In this document: positions 1-5,629 of the stretch, piece by piece
Position numbering within the stretch: position 1 is the stretch's first letter
Layout of the letters: every line of letters begins with the position of its first letter
Assembly: GCA_012514925.1 (NCBI GenBank)
Contig: JAAYZI010000314.1
Location: 1 to 5,629, forward strand
Direction of reading: 5' to 3'
From: Deltaproteobacteria bacterium
Lineage (GTDB): Bacteria > Bdellovibrionota_C > UBA2361 > JAAYZI01
DNA length: 5,629 nucleotides
Translations under genes and position numbers: made by a program
The notes under the pieces: generated by a model
Seen by the model: the letters and a program-made list of their open reading frames with translations, nothing else
Told to the model about the DNA's origin: nothing
Database searches by the model: none

Positions 1-1025
1 ATGGCTTGCGCCCAGCGCGAGGTCGAATCTGCAAGGAGCAACACATCCAGCCCCATCTGGCGGTAATACTCGCCTAGGGTCGCGGCGGTGTAAATCGAAG
101 CTTCACGGGCGGCCACCGGCATGGCTGAAGTGTTGCAGATAATAATGGTGCGCTCCATTAAACTGCGCCCGGTGCGAGGATCAATCAGCTCCGGAAACTC
201 TCGTAAGGTCTCTACCACTTCGCCGGCGCGTTCGCCGCAGGCTGCAACGATCACGACATCCACTTGGGCGTAGCGTGAAGTGAGCTGTTGCAGCACGGTC
301 TTGCCGGCACCGAATGGACCGGGGATGCAATAAGTGCCGCCGCGCACAACCGGAAAAAGCGAGTCGATAATACGAATGCCGGTTACCAAAGGCTCGCGGG
401 GCAGTAAGCGTCGGCTAGAAATGTTTAGCGGTACTTTCACCGGCCAGCGCTGCAACATCGAAACAGAGAGCTGCCCGGAGGGACTCGATAAAAGAGCGAC
501 CTCATCCCCAGCACGCAGACTTCCGGATGGGGCTATGCGTGCAACCTGCATTTCGGATTGCATTCCAAAGGGCGCCATAATGAGGTGCTTGAAAATACCT
601 TCAGGCACCCAGCCCAAAGCATCCCCTGCCCTGACGGTTGCACCGCTTTTAACCAGGGCTTGAAAATCCCAGGTGCGTTGATCCGAAAGAGGGGGCAGAT
701 ACTTTCCAGCTTGCAGGAAAAACCCACCCTCTGCCGCTAAATCATGGAGCGGGTTTTGCAGCCCATCAAAAACCTGCCCAAGCAGCCCCGGCCCTAAATT
801 GACCGATAAGAGCTGCTCCTGAAAATCCACTTGGTCTCCGACCCTAAGCCCCCTGGTCTCCTCAAAAACCTGCAGGTCAGCCCGGGAGCCACGCACACGG
901 ATTACCTCGCTCAATAATTTAGCTCCATCCGCGCGCAGGCAGTACGCCACCGCATTTTGAATGATCCTCTCAGAGGCTTCTACCGTTACCAAGTTCCCCG
1001 TTATTCCGACAATTTCTCCTTGCAC
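1..1025 (-). CDS. atpA: V/A-type ATP synthase catalytic subunit A (3' end missing)
   Basis: This is the catalytic subunit of the V1/A1 head, which hydrolyses or makes ATP coupled to H+ or Na+ movement at the membrane. The frame is open to the left edge, giving 341 codons of a family that is usually about 580-600 residues. Visible landmarks are an N-terminal beta-barrel start (QGEIVGITGN), the insertion typical of A subunits (about residues 110-200), Walker A GPFGAGKT (236-243, Lys242), the catalytic-Glu motif ACGERAGE (Glu265), PVAAREASIY, and DSTSRWAQA at the cut edge. Wording such as CGERAGEVVE and EYYRQMGL resembles, from memory, chlamydial-type bacterial AtpA. No ATG fits the N-terminus. 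GTG at 1025 is chosen because it aligns with family starts (M-Q-G) and has AGGG six bases upstream; an in-frame stop lies at 1038-1040. The gene follows the DUF2764 gene by 17 nt in the same operon. Confidence 0.96.
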   Translation of the reverse strand, partial: MQGEIVGITGNLVTVEASERIIQNAVAYCLRADGAKLLSEVIRVRGSRADLQVFEETRGLRVGDQVDFQEQLLSVNLGPGLLGQVFDGLQNPLHDLAAEGGFFLQAGKYLPPLSDQRTWDFQALVKSGATVRAGDALGWVPEGIFKHLIMAPFGMQSEMQVARIAPSGSLRAGDEVALLSSPSGQLSVSMLQRWPVKVPLNISSRRLLPREPLVTGIRIIDSLFPVVRGGTYCIPGPFGAGKTVLQQLTSRYAQVDVVIVAACGERAGEVVETLREFPELIDPRTGRSLMERTIIICNTSAMPVAAREASIYTAATLGEYYRQMGLDVLLLADSTSRWAQA

Positions 1026-1042
1026 AGGCAGCCCTATTCAAA

Positions 1043-1780
1043 TTAATTAAAAGTAGTTCCAGCAGTAACTAACTTGTGGATCTGTAAATTCTGATCCGCG
1101 CTAGCTCCGTTTAGGCGCTGTGTGCGATAAAGCGCCAAAAGCTTTGCGCCGTAAGCAATCAGCTCCTGATCGGAGAATTTATACCAATCATCATGTTTCA
1201 TCAGCCAACGCCAGCGGCTAAGTTCAATTAACTCCACACCCGCTAAGGGAGTAGGAGCCTTAAGCCATTCGGCCATGAGAGGTTTAAAATCATGGTGGCC
1301 TTGGAGGTGAGGTAGCCCTTCATGAAAAGCTTCCGGGTGGCCAAGGGCAGTGGCGCGAGCCTGACCCAAGGCGTTACGTAGCGCTACTTCAAAACCGATC
1401 CAGGCCTTAAGAAAGGTGCATCTTGTGCGTCGCGCTAGGCTGGCGGCCGCCTCGAAGTAGGCTGTCAGCAGGCCTTCACCGTCTTGTATCTCCACGTTGG
1501 GTGGGGAGGGCTCGGCAAAAAAATCCTTCCAAAAAGATAGTCCTTCAATCTGGTCGTCCCTAAGCAGTATAAAATTATGGGAGCTCTGTTCCTGCGTTAC
1601 CACACCGGGTAGTTTTTGCAGATCATCTTGTAGGACCAGAATTTTTACAATGGATGTCGCAAAAGCGTTTTCTGAGATTTGGCTGAAAAAATCGGCAAAA
1701 GAAAGTGGCATCACGGCGGTTGGGCCATCAATGACCGGCAAGGATGGAAGCAAATAGTAGTTCGGCCCCGGTATGAACAT
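1043..1780 (-). CDS. DUF2764-family protein of V-type ATPase operon, probable subunit C-like
   Basis: This 245-residue protein sits between atpE and atpA, where bacterial V-type operons of the chlamydia/spirochaete kind carry a DUF2764 gene and other V/A operons have subunit C. Its N-terminus (NYYLLPSLP, residues 7-15) matches the Tyr-Tyr-Leu-hydrophobic-Ser-Leu-Pro opening I associate with DUF2764. The rest is largely helical, with LRNALGQARA at about 134-143, a Trp/Arg-rich stretch (LSRWRWL, 187-193) and a C-terminal helix with DDWYKFSDQELIAYGAKLL (197-215). No signal peptide or membrane helix is evident. The ATG at 1778-1780 directly follows the atpE stop codon (TAA then ATG), and no good Shine-Dalgarno sequence is near, so translational coupling is likely. 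Family membership is by recalled motif and position. A role as central-stalk/rotor connector (subunit C/d equivalent) is inference. Confidence 0.8.
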   Translation of the reverse strand: MFIPGPNYYLLPSLPVIDGPTAVMPLSFADFFSQISENAFATSIVKILVLQDDLQKLPGVVTQEQSSHNFILLRDDQIEGLSFWKDFFAEPSPPNVEIQDGEGLLTAYFEAAASLARRTRCTFLKAWIGFEVALRNALGQARATALGHPEAFHEGLPHLQGHHDFKPLMAEWLKAPTPLAGVELIELSRWRWLMKHDDWYKFSDQELIAYGAKLLALYRTQRLNGASADQNLQIHKLVTAGTTFN

Positions 1781-2395
1781 TTACTGTGTGTTAGAACCCT
1801 TTTCCATGACCTCTCTAATGTGCGGACCCACAAGGCCCGACAATACCTCTGCAACCGAAGAAGCGGTAACTTGGACAGTGCCGTTTTCAAAAGTATATTC
1901 GAACCCTGCCTCGTTTAGGCCGCCCTTTATCTTATCAACCGAAGCTAATTCGGCCATGACGGCCTGGTTAAGCTTTTGCAGCATTTGCTCCGGCACGTTA
2001 ATCGCAGTGACGCTTCGGCCATGTGCGTCGGCCCGGGCGTACTGCAGGATCACTTCACGTAACACTACTTGGACAAAATTTGGATCATTAAGTTGCTGTT
2101 CAATGGGAGCCTTTAGCAATGAACCAATGAGTTTTTGTACGGTTTGCTGGAGTTTACTAAGCGCGTCTCGTGTTGCAAGAGCTAATTCACCGCGCCCTTG
2201 CTCCAGTAACGCCCGGGCTTTACCTTCGCCGTCATTTATAATTTCTTGGGCGCGCCGCTCAGCCGCAGCTACTATCTCTTCCGCTTCTTTACGCGCGTCG
2301 GTAAGAATCTTTTCAGCGCCAACACGGCCCGATTCCAGCCCTTCATTACGTAGTTTTTCAACGAAAGATTCGATGTTTTGAGTAGTCTGTTCCAT
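1781..2395 (-). CDS. atpE: V/A-type ATP synthase subunit E (peripheral stalk)
   Basis: This 204-residue protein is the first gene of the ATPase operon. Subunit E pairs with a G/H-type subunit in the peripheral stalk that holds the catalytic head still. The sequence shows the expected plan. A long charged Ala/Glu-rich N-terminal helix (about residues 8-85, with segments such as DARKEAEEIVAAAERRAQEI) suits a coiled coil. A globular C-terminal half includes GGLNEAGFEYTFENGTVQV (158-176) and ends in a helix (VGPHIREVMEKG). The chosen ATG at 2393-2395 starts MEQTTQNIESFVEKL, as typical for the family, with only a weak GGA upstream. An in-frame ATG at 2453-2455 would add 20 residues rich in Cys and Leu (MVLGYLSCPGCL...) and has AGG four bases upstream. 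I prefer the inner start because the extension does not look like subunit E. Family assignment rests on composition, C-terminal pattern and operon position. Confidence 0.88.
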   Translation of the reverse strand: MEQTTQNIESFVEKLRNEGLESGRVGAEKILTDARKEAEEIVAAAERRAQEIINDGEGKARALLEQGRGELALATRDALSKLQQTVQKLIGSLLKAPIEQQLNDPNFVQVVLREVILQYARADAHGRSVTAINVPEQMLQKLNQAVMAELASVDKIKGGLNEAGFEYTFENGTVQVTASSVAEVLSGLVGPHIREVMEKGSNTQ

Positions 2396-2488
2396 AAACA
2401 GTCCGGAAAATAGGCACGTTAAACAGCCTGGGCAGCTTAAGTACCCTAACACCATTTAACCTGACTGATCCAGGTACTCAATTTCAAG

Positions 2489-2502
2489 TGTAAACGCTTA
2501 CT
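2489..2502. promoter_or_regulatory. LacI-family operator-like dyad (TGTAAACGCTTACT)
   Basis: The site is a near palindrome with a central CG (GTAA-A-CG-C-TTAC core). It fits the LacI/GalR or catabolite-responsive-element type pattern TGWAANCGNTNWCA at 13 of 14 positions, missing only the last A. It lies between the divergent atpE and receiver-protein genes, 94 bp upstream of the atpE ATG. The half-site GCTTAC (2496-2501) is repeated at 2505-2510. No LacI-family regulator gene is in the window, so this is a sequence match only. Confidence 0.35.
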
Positions 2503-2522
2503 AAGCTTACAACGTGCTTCAG

Positions 2523-2551
2523 ATACTAAAGTAATTCCAAGTAGTTGACGA
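2523..2551 (-). promoter_or_regulatory. Weak candidate sigma70-type promoter for the atp operon
   Basis: On the minus strand, TCGTCA (2546-2551) and TAGTAT (2523-2528) are separated by exactly 17 bases, and each matches four of six consensus positions. Transcription would start near 2516, just upstream of the operator-like dyad at 2489-2502, which would fit repression by blocking early transcription. The individual boxes are poor and other placements are possible. Confidence 0.22.
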
Positions 2552-2589
2552 TAGACTCAGTAGCGTACCAGGAGTGCACTGTATCAGTT

Positions 2590-2610
2590 ACCAAGCCGAT
2601 AGAGGCTGGT
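2590..2610 (+). other. Stem-loop in the leader of the receiver-protein gene
   Basis: ACC-A-AGCC (2590-2597) pairs with GGCT-GGT (2604-2610) around the loop GATAGA, giving seven base pairs with one bulged A. It lies about 28 bases upstream of the GTG start. Only a short T-run (2616-2619) follows, so it is not a convincing terminator. An 8-bp perfect palindrome, AGTGCACT, lies just upstream at 2573-2580. Function is unknown and the structure could be chance. Confidence 0.3.
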
Positions 2611-2637
2611 CTAAGTTTTCATTAGGAATGATTCAAA

Positions 2638-3414
2638 GTGGCTTCTAACTCTAAAGGCAAAATGAACGCGCTTATCGTCGATATGGATACGCAGAGCCGG
2701 GCCCGATTAAAGCAAGCGCTTCACCACGAAGAACACTCCGGTTTAATGCGTTTTCGCAATATTTTTGCGCTCTCTTCATTGGAAAAGGCGATGGCCTTGT
2801 TAAAACACAACAATAACTTTGATCTGATTTTAATATCGGACAGTTTCGGCAATGAGAGCATCAGCCAGTTTGTTATGGATGCACGCGCTACACGCGAAGA
2901 TCAATACGCATTCATTTTAGTATTAAAACCCAGGCGTCAGGACTACGAGGGAGTAGTAGGAAGTTTGGCAGCTGGGATGCATGGCATGCTGTGCGCCCCT
3001 TATTCAATTAATAATTTGAGGGAGATTGCGGAGATTTCTAGGAAGGTGCGGGAGGGAAATGAGGAGCGCCGTATTTTATCCAGCATGTCTGTATTAATCG
3101 ATCTAAACTTGAAGCAACTAAGAAGCAAGGTTGAGAGGCTGGTGCATAGGAGTAAGAATATTCCGCGCCTTAGCCCGAAATACCGACGGATTTTGATGAA
3201 AATTTTCAATAATTATCCTGAAAGCGCGCCTGAGGCATATTACGGATATCTTGAAAAAGCCGTTGAAAACGCCGTGCCTCGCAAACCGCCCAAATATGAT
3301 GGAGCCAGTGAAACTTTGCGCAAGAAGTATGGCAAAGAGGCCGAGTCAGAAGGAAAACAAGAGTCTCAGGGTAAGCAGGGCATCTTTTCGGCGCGGCGGG
3401 TGATGCGGGGGTAA
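2638..3414 (+). CDS. Degenerate CheY-like receiver-domain protein with basic C-terminal tail
   Basis: I do not recognise a named gene. Residues about 9-138 follow the receiver (REC) plan: a first strand ALIVDMD with acidic residues at 15 and 17, a third strand DLILISD (62-68) in which Asp68 aligns with CheY Asp57 (also preceded by Ile-Ser), then ILVLKP and AAGMHGMLCAPYS. The conserved Thr/Ser after strand 4 is Leu96, and the Lys before Pro in strand 5 is Ala120. The second acidic position is Met16, with Asp17 shifted. Phosphorylation may therefore be impaired. Residues about 140-215 are predicted helical and 216-258 are rich in Lys, Glu, Gly and Gln. There is no HTH, enzymatic output or signal peptide. 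The GTG at 2638 gives 258 residues with AGGA ten bases upstream. The ATG at 2662 (250 residues) has AAAGG four bases upstream and begins right before the first REC strand, so it may be the true start. The gene diverges from atpE. Confidence 0.8.
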   Translation: MASNSKGKMNALIVDMDTQSRARLKQALHHEEHSGLMRFRNIFALSSLEKAMALLKHNNNFDLILISDSFGNESISQFVMDARATREDQYAFILVLKPRRQDYEGVVGSLAAGMHGMLCAPYSINNLREIAEISRKVREGNEERRILSSMSVLIDLNLKQLRSKVERLVHRSKNIPRLSPKYRRILMKIFNNYPESAPEAYYGYLEKAVENAVPRKPPKYDGASETLRKKYGKEAESEGKQESQGKQGIFSARRVMRG

Positions 3415-3423
3415 ACCCGCCAG

Positions 3424-3457
3424 CTGAGGTAAAAGATCCCCTCAGGGACCATTTTTT
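3424..3457 (+). terminator. Probable rho-independent terminator of the receiver-protein gene
   Basis: CTGAGG (3424-3429) can pair with CCTCAG (3440-3445), and six T residues follow at 3452-3457. An alternative fold uses TCCC-CTCA-GGGA (3437-3448), closer to the T-run, with the preceding AAAA (3431-3434) facing the T-tract. A further hairpin, GGCGGGT (3395-3401) with ACCCGCC (3415-3421), lies directly upstream and encloses the stop codon. The gap between the first stem and the T-run is longer than ideal, so the exact fold is uncertain. Confidence 0.5.
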
Positions 3458-3491
3458 ATGAACGGATAGTGTTCGTATCAGACGGGATGAC

Positions 3492-3520
3492 CTTACGTTT
3501 TATATGAAAAATAATATACT
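3492..3520 (+). promoter_or_regulatory. Candidate promoter for the glycosyltransferase-like gene (upstream)
   Basis: TATACT (3515-3520) matches five of six positions of the -10 consensus, preceded 17 bases upstream by CTTACG (3492-3497, three of six). It would leave a leader of about 70 bases before the ATG at 3598. The region is clearly more AT-rich than the flanking genes, as promoter regions often are. Confidence 0.35.
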
Positions 3521-3551
3521 ACCTGCATGATCAAGGCATGTGTCAGGTTTC

Positions 3552-3580
3552 TTTACATAAAACACAAAGTTATTTTAAAT
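3552..3580 (+). promoter_or_regulatory. Candidate promoter for the glycosyltransferase-like gene (proximal)
   Basis: TTTACA (3552-3557, five of six to the -35 consensus) lies 17 bases from TTAAAT (3575-3580, four of six to the -10 consensus). Transcription would start only about 10 bases before the ATG at 3598, giving a very short leader. That fits the absence of any visible Shine-Dalgarno sequence before this start codon. It is an alternative to the 3492-3520 candidate; neither is proven. Confidence 0.3.
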
Positions 3581-3597
3581 ACTGATTAGTACAGCTC

Positions 3598-4359
3598 ATG
3601 TCTTTTGCAGCAACTTATTGTGTCCATAATGATGATGAATGGCTAGGGGCCTCCTTGGAATCTATTTATGTTGCCACGGACCGCATCTTCATCTTTTTAA
3701 ATGATCGCCCTTGGTATGGCCCTCTTTCAGATAATTCCAAAACGAAAGAGCTGATCCGTTCCTTCCCCGACCCGGCAGGAAAAATCCAGGTGGTGCGTGG
3801 TGATTGGGAGAATGAGGTCAGTCAGAGAAATTACGCTCTGGATATGCTTGCTCAGGCAGGGTTTGGGTATCAGTTTATTATCGATGCAGATGAAGTTTAT
3901 GACCCAGGCATGCTGACTGGCATGATGCAGTATGCCAAAGCAAGACCTGAGGTCGATTGCTGGCACTGTTGGTTTGTTGTCTACTGGAAGACACTAGGCT
4001 ATCGGATTGACCCTCCCGAAAACCATCATCCTCCTATCTTTCTTAAGGTTGGTTCGGGCAGATTCGTCGAGTATCGAAACTGCAAGGCTGGTACACACAA
4101 ACTCATACCGGCCGAAATAGGTTTTTGTCATCACCTTAGCTATGCCCGCAGCGATGAACAGATCCAAAGAAAACTGCGCTCTTTTAGCCACGCCGACCAG
4201 ATTCCGTCGGATTGGTATGAGCGGGTGTGGAAGGCTTGGGATTTTGATCATGGCATCACAGATCTATGCCCTTATAATCCTGGAGTTTTTCAGCGCGCGG
4301 TTCCAGTAGATCCGATCGCGCTGCCGCAAGTGCTGCGTACGCGGATAGCAGAAAAGTAG
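3598..4359 (+). CDS. Glycosyltransferase family 2-like protein (GT-A fold)
   Basis: This 253-residue protein has the layout of a short GT2-type transferase, which moves a sugar from a nucleotide-sugar donor to an acceptor. The N-terminus (ATYCVHNDDEWLGASLESI, 4-22) matches the first strand and helix of the fold. QRNYALD (76-82) resembles the conserved RN segment before the DxD. FIIDADEVYDP (93-103) carries the DxD-like Asp96-Ala-Asp98 for metal and nucleotide binding. The C-terminal part has a His-rich block (FCHHLSYARSDEQI, 176-189) and KLRSFSHADQI (192-202), a pattern I associate with small bacterial GT2-like proteins. There is no signal peptide or membrane helix, so it is probably cytosolic. 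The donor and acceptor cannot be told. No Shine-Dalgarno precedes the ATG, but the start fits the family N-terminus. It ends six bases from the convergent coupling-protein gene, with no room for a terminator between the two stops. Confidence 0.82.
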   Translation: MSFAATYCVHNDDEWLGASLESIYVATDRIFIFLNDRPWYGPLSDNSKTKELIRSFPDPAGKIQVVRGDWENEVSQRNYALDMLAQAGFGYQFIIDADEVYDPGMLTGMMQYAKARPEVDCWHCWFVVYWKTLGYRIDPPENHHPPIFLKVGSGRFVEYRNCKAGTHKLIPAEIGFCHHLSYARSDEQIQRKLRSFSHADQIPSDWYERVWKAWDFDHGITDLCPYNPGVFQRAVPVDPIALPQVLRTRIAEK

Positions 4360-4365
4360 CCGTCC

Positions 4366-5629
4366 TCACTCTTTTGTCTTGGGCGGCGCCTTTTCTTTTG
4401 TTGCAGGTCTGGGCGCAGGTGCGGCGAAGGCGCGCACTATTCCGCGCGCGCGGCTACGCTGTGTCAGGTCGAGTTTAAACGGACCATCCGGCACCGGTAA
4501 TTCGGCCGGTTTTTCCTTGGCGGGCGCGGTCAGCGCTTCTGTTTGTACATCCGTTCGCACTGACATCGGCGCTTGCGTGGCGCCACGCTCGGAACGTCTC
4601 AACTCTCCCTGTTCCTGATTTAAAATCTGCTCGTCCACCCAGTCTGCCAGGCCGATTTCATCCTTTTCAAAACGTTCGAGTTTGACTAAATGCTCACGCC
4701 CTTCCCAGTTGTCCGGGAGCTCAGCCGCATACCAAAAAGCGCGGCCCTTGACAATTCGTCCGTCGCCTAAATCAAACCAGGCCAGACCCTTTTCGGCTGA
4801 CATCTCATGCTTTAATTCCTCCGGGCTGACGATATATTCTTCATCTTCTGAAACGCTGATCGATTGTGATTCGCCATCGGCTGTGCGGGCTTGCACATCC
4901 AGAGCGCCGCGCAAAACATTTGAACTCTTGCTGGTGGTTACACCCGTGCCGAAGGAGGTGCGGGTACTGGCGACTTTGCCAAACCACTCCGCCATGTCTA
5001 GCGCAGTGCGATTGTCTCCAATGCGCATCATCACCTTCAGATTGACATTTGCCATGACTCTTTCGTAAAAGGCTTGGCTTAAGCCGATGGCGCTGTCGGT
5101 CAAACCGCCGGTGGATTGCGCGCCAAAAAGCAGCGCAAAGCGCCCTTTCCTAGCCAGCTCAAAAAGATTTGCCCAGGTCGGGCCAAAAGTCGAAGAACCT
5201 TCATCAATAATCACAAGATGCGGGTCTTCCAAGTTGTGCTGGCGGGAGGAGGTTACTTCTCCGATCGAAACCTCCAGATCCTCACGAAAAACCTTGACCA
5301 TGCGCGCGGCTGATTCAGCCTCTTCCAGCCGCGGCAACATAAAGTATATGATCTTACCCCGCAAAATCGCGTCCGTCAGTACCACGTCGGTGTAACGCGC
5401 ACAAAAAATCTCTCCCATGTCGCTGCCCGCGATTGCGTGCAGTTCAGATGCGATGCCGCGCAAATTATCGGTCAAACGCGTGGTGTCGAGCATACCTTTG
5501 GGATTACGGTAGCTGCTGGCGAGGTGCCCTAACTCCACCATCGCCTGTTTTGCATCAATACGTTGCAGTAAGCGGCGTAAATGCGGATATGAAAGGTTAA
5601 AAGCTGAGAGCGCTACGGCGATATCATGA
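4366..5629 (-). CDS. Conjugative/type IV secretion coupling protein, TraD/TraG/VirD4 family (5' end missing)
   Basis: The frame is open to the right edge and gives 420 residues of what would be a longer protein, since relatives are usually over 600. The first Met (ATG at 5539-5541, visible residue 30) is internal: 29 in-frame codons precede it without a stop. Visible landmarks are a Walker B strand (LVIIDE, visible 138-143, followed by GSSTFGP), the motif LLFGAQSTGG (about 166-175) carrying the sensor Gln, and NVNLKVMMRIGDNRTALDM (about 194-212). That last stretch is typical of the TraM-recognition/TraG-D C-terminal region of hexameric coupling ATPases that feed DNA-relaxase substrates to a type IV secretion channel at the inner membrane. 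Walker A and the N-terminal membrane helices must lie outside the window. The last 70 or so residues form a low-complexity Pro/Ala/Lys-rich tail (ending APPKTKE). It resembles SXT/ICE-type TraD more than DotL, but the subfamily is uncertain. Confidence 0.88.
   Translation of the reverse strand, partial: HDIAVALSAFNLSYPHLRRLLQRIDAKQAMVELGHLASSYRNPKGMLDTTRLTDNLRGIASELHAIAGSDMGEIFCARYTDVVLTDAILRGKIIYFMLPRLEEAESAARMVKVFREDLEVSIGEVTSSRQHNLEDPHLVIIDEGSSTFGPTWANLFELARKGRFALLFGAQSTGGLTDSAIGLSQAFYERVMANVNLKVMMRIGDNRTALDMAEWFGKVASTRTSFGTGVTTSKSSNVLRGALDVQARTADGESQSISVSEDEEYIVSPEELKHEMSAEKGLAWFDLGDGRIVKGRAFWYAAELPDNWEGREHLVKLERFEKDEIGLADWVDEQILNQEQGELRRSERGATQAPMSVRTDVQTEALTAPAKEKPAELPVPDGPFKLDLTQRSRARGIVRAFAAPAPRPATKEKAPPKTKE

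Noticed and set aside
334..663. A 109-codon plus-strand open frame opposite atpA
   Set aside because: It is antisense to the continuous, motif-rich AtpA frame and has no recognisable domain.
1773..2381. A 202-codon plus-strand open frame opposite atpE
   Set aside because: It is antisense to a well-supported subunit E gene, and its Ser/Arg/Ala-rich composition is what the reverse complement of an Ala/Glu-rich coiled-coil gene gives.
2545..2550. TTGACG on the plus strand as a -35 box for the receiver gene
   Set aside because: No acceptable -10 box lies 16-18 bases downstream.
3504..3589. Two tiny open frames in the glycosyltransferase leader (8 codons at 3504-3530 and 20 codons at 3527-3589, overlapping as ATGA)
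   Set aside because: Neither has a Shine-Dalgarno sequence, and short open frames are expected by chance in AT-rich leaders. The ATGA overlap is curious but not enough to call leader peptides.
4383..4388. GGCGCC palindrome near the 3' end of the coupling gene followed by T-rich bases on the plus strand
   Set aside because: It is a six-base palindrome with no loop, lies inside coding sequence and cannot form a terminator stem.
4682..5068. Plus-strand open frames opposite the coupling-protein gene (here and at 5087-5395)
   Set aside because: The minus-strand frame carries Walker B and TraD-type motifs throughout; the plus-strand peptides are Ser/Arg-rich shadows.

Overview
This window looks like an accessory region of a bacterial chromosome or large element of moderate GC content. 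It carries five protein-coding genes or gene fragments and no rRNA, tRNA or CRISPR array that I can see. The taxon cannot be fixed from the sequence. The ATP synthase genes are of the bacterial V/A type found in chlamydiae, spirochaetes and scattered other bacteria, and the right end carries a conjugation or type IV secretion coupling protein. A Gram-negative host is my inference, held with low confidence.

Left part, minus strand (1-2395): three genes in the order atpE, a DUF2764-family gene, then atpA, read right to left. This is the start of a V/A-type ATPase operon. The stator subunit E comes first. A DUF2764 protein follows, with its ATG immediately after the atpE stop. The catalytic subunit A, with a GTG start, follows after a 17-nt gap and runs off the left edge. 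The remaining subunits (B, D, I, K by analogy with related operons) would lie outside the window.

Middle (2396-3597): a divergent intergenic region of about 240 bp holds a LacI-type operator-like dyad and a small stem-loop. A plus-strand gene follows, encoding a CheY-like receiver domain that keeps the candidate phospho-acceptor Asp but has lost the conserved Thr/Ser and Lys. It carries a charged tail of no recognised type. The gene ends in a hairpin cluster followed by a T-tract, and then an AT-rich, promoter-like leader.

Right part (3598-5629): a plus-strand glycosyltransferase-like gene of the GT2 (GT-A) type converges, with a 6-bp gap, on the 3' end of a minus-strand TraD/TraG/VirD4-type coupling ATPase. 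The coupling ATPase frame is open to the right edge, so only its C-terminal part is present, containing Walker B but not Walker A.

The three modules (ATPase operon, receiver protein plus glycosyltransferase, conjugation gene) show no sequence sign of one shared function. The best candidates for novelty are the degenerate receiver protein next to the ATPase operon, the operator-like site between them, and the juxtaposition with conjugation machinery. I do not see a clearly new system.
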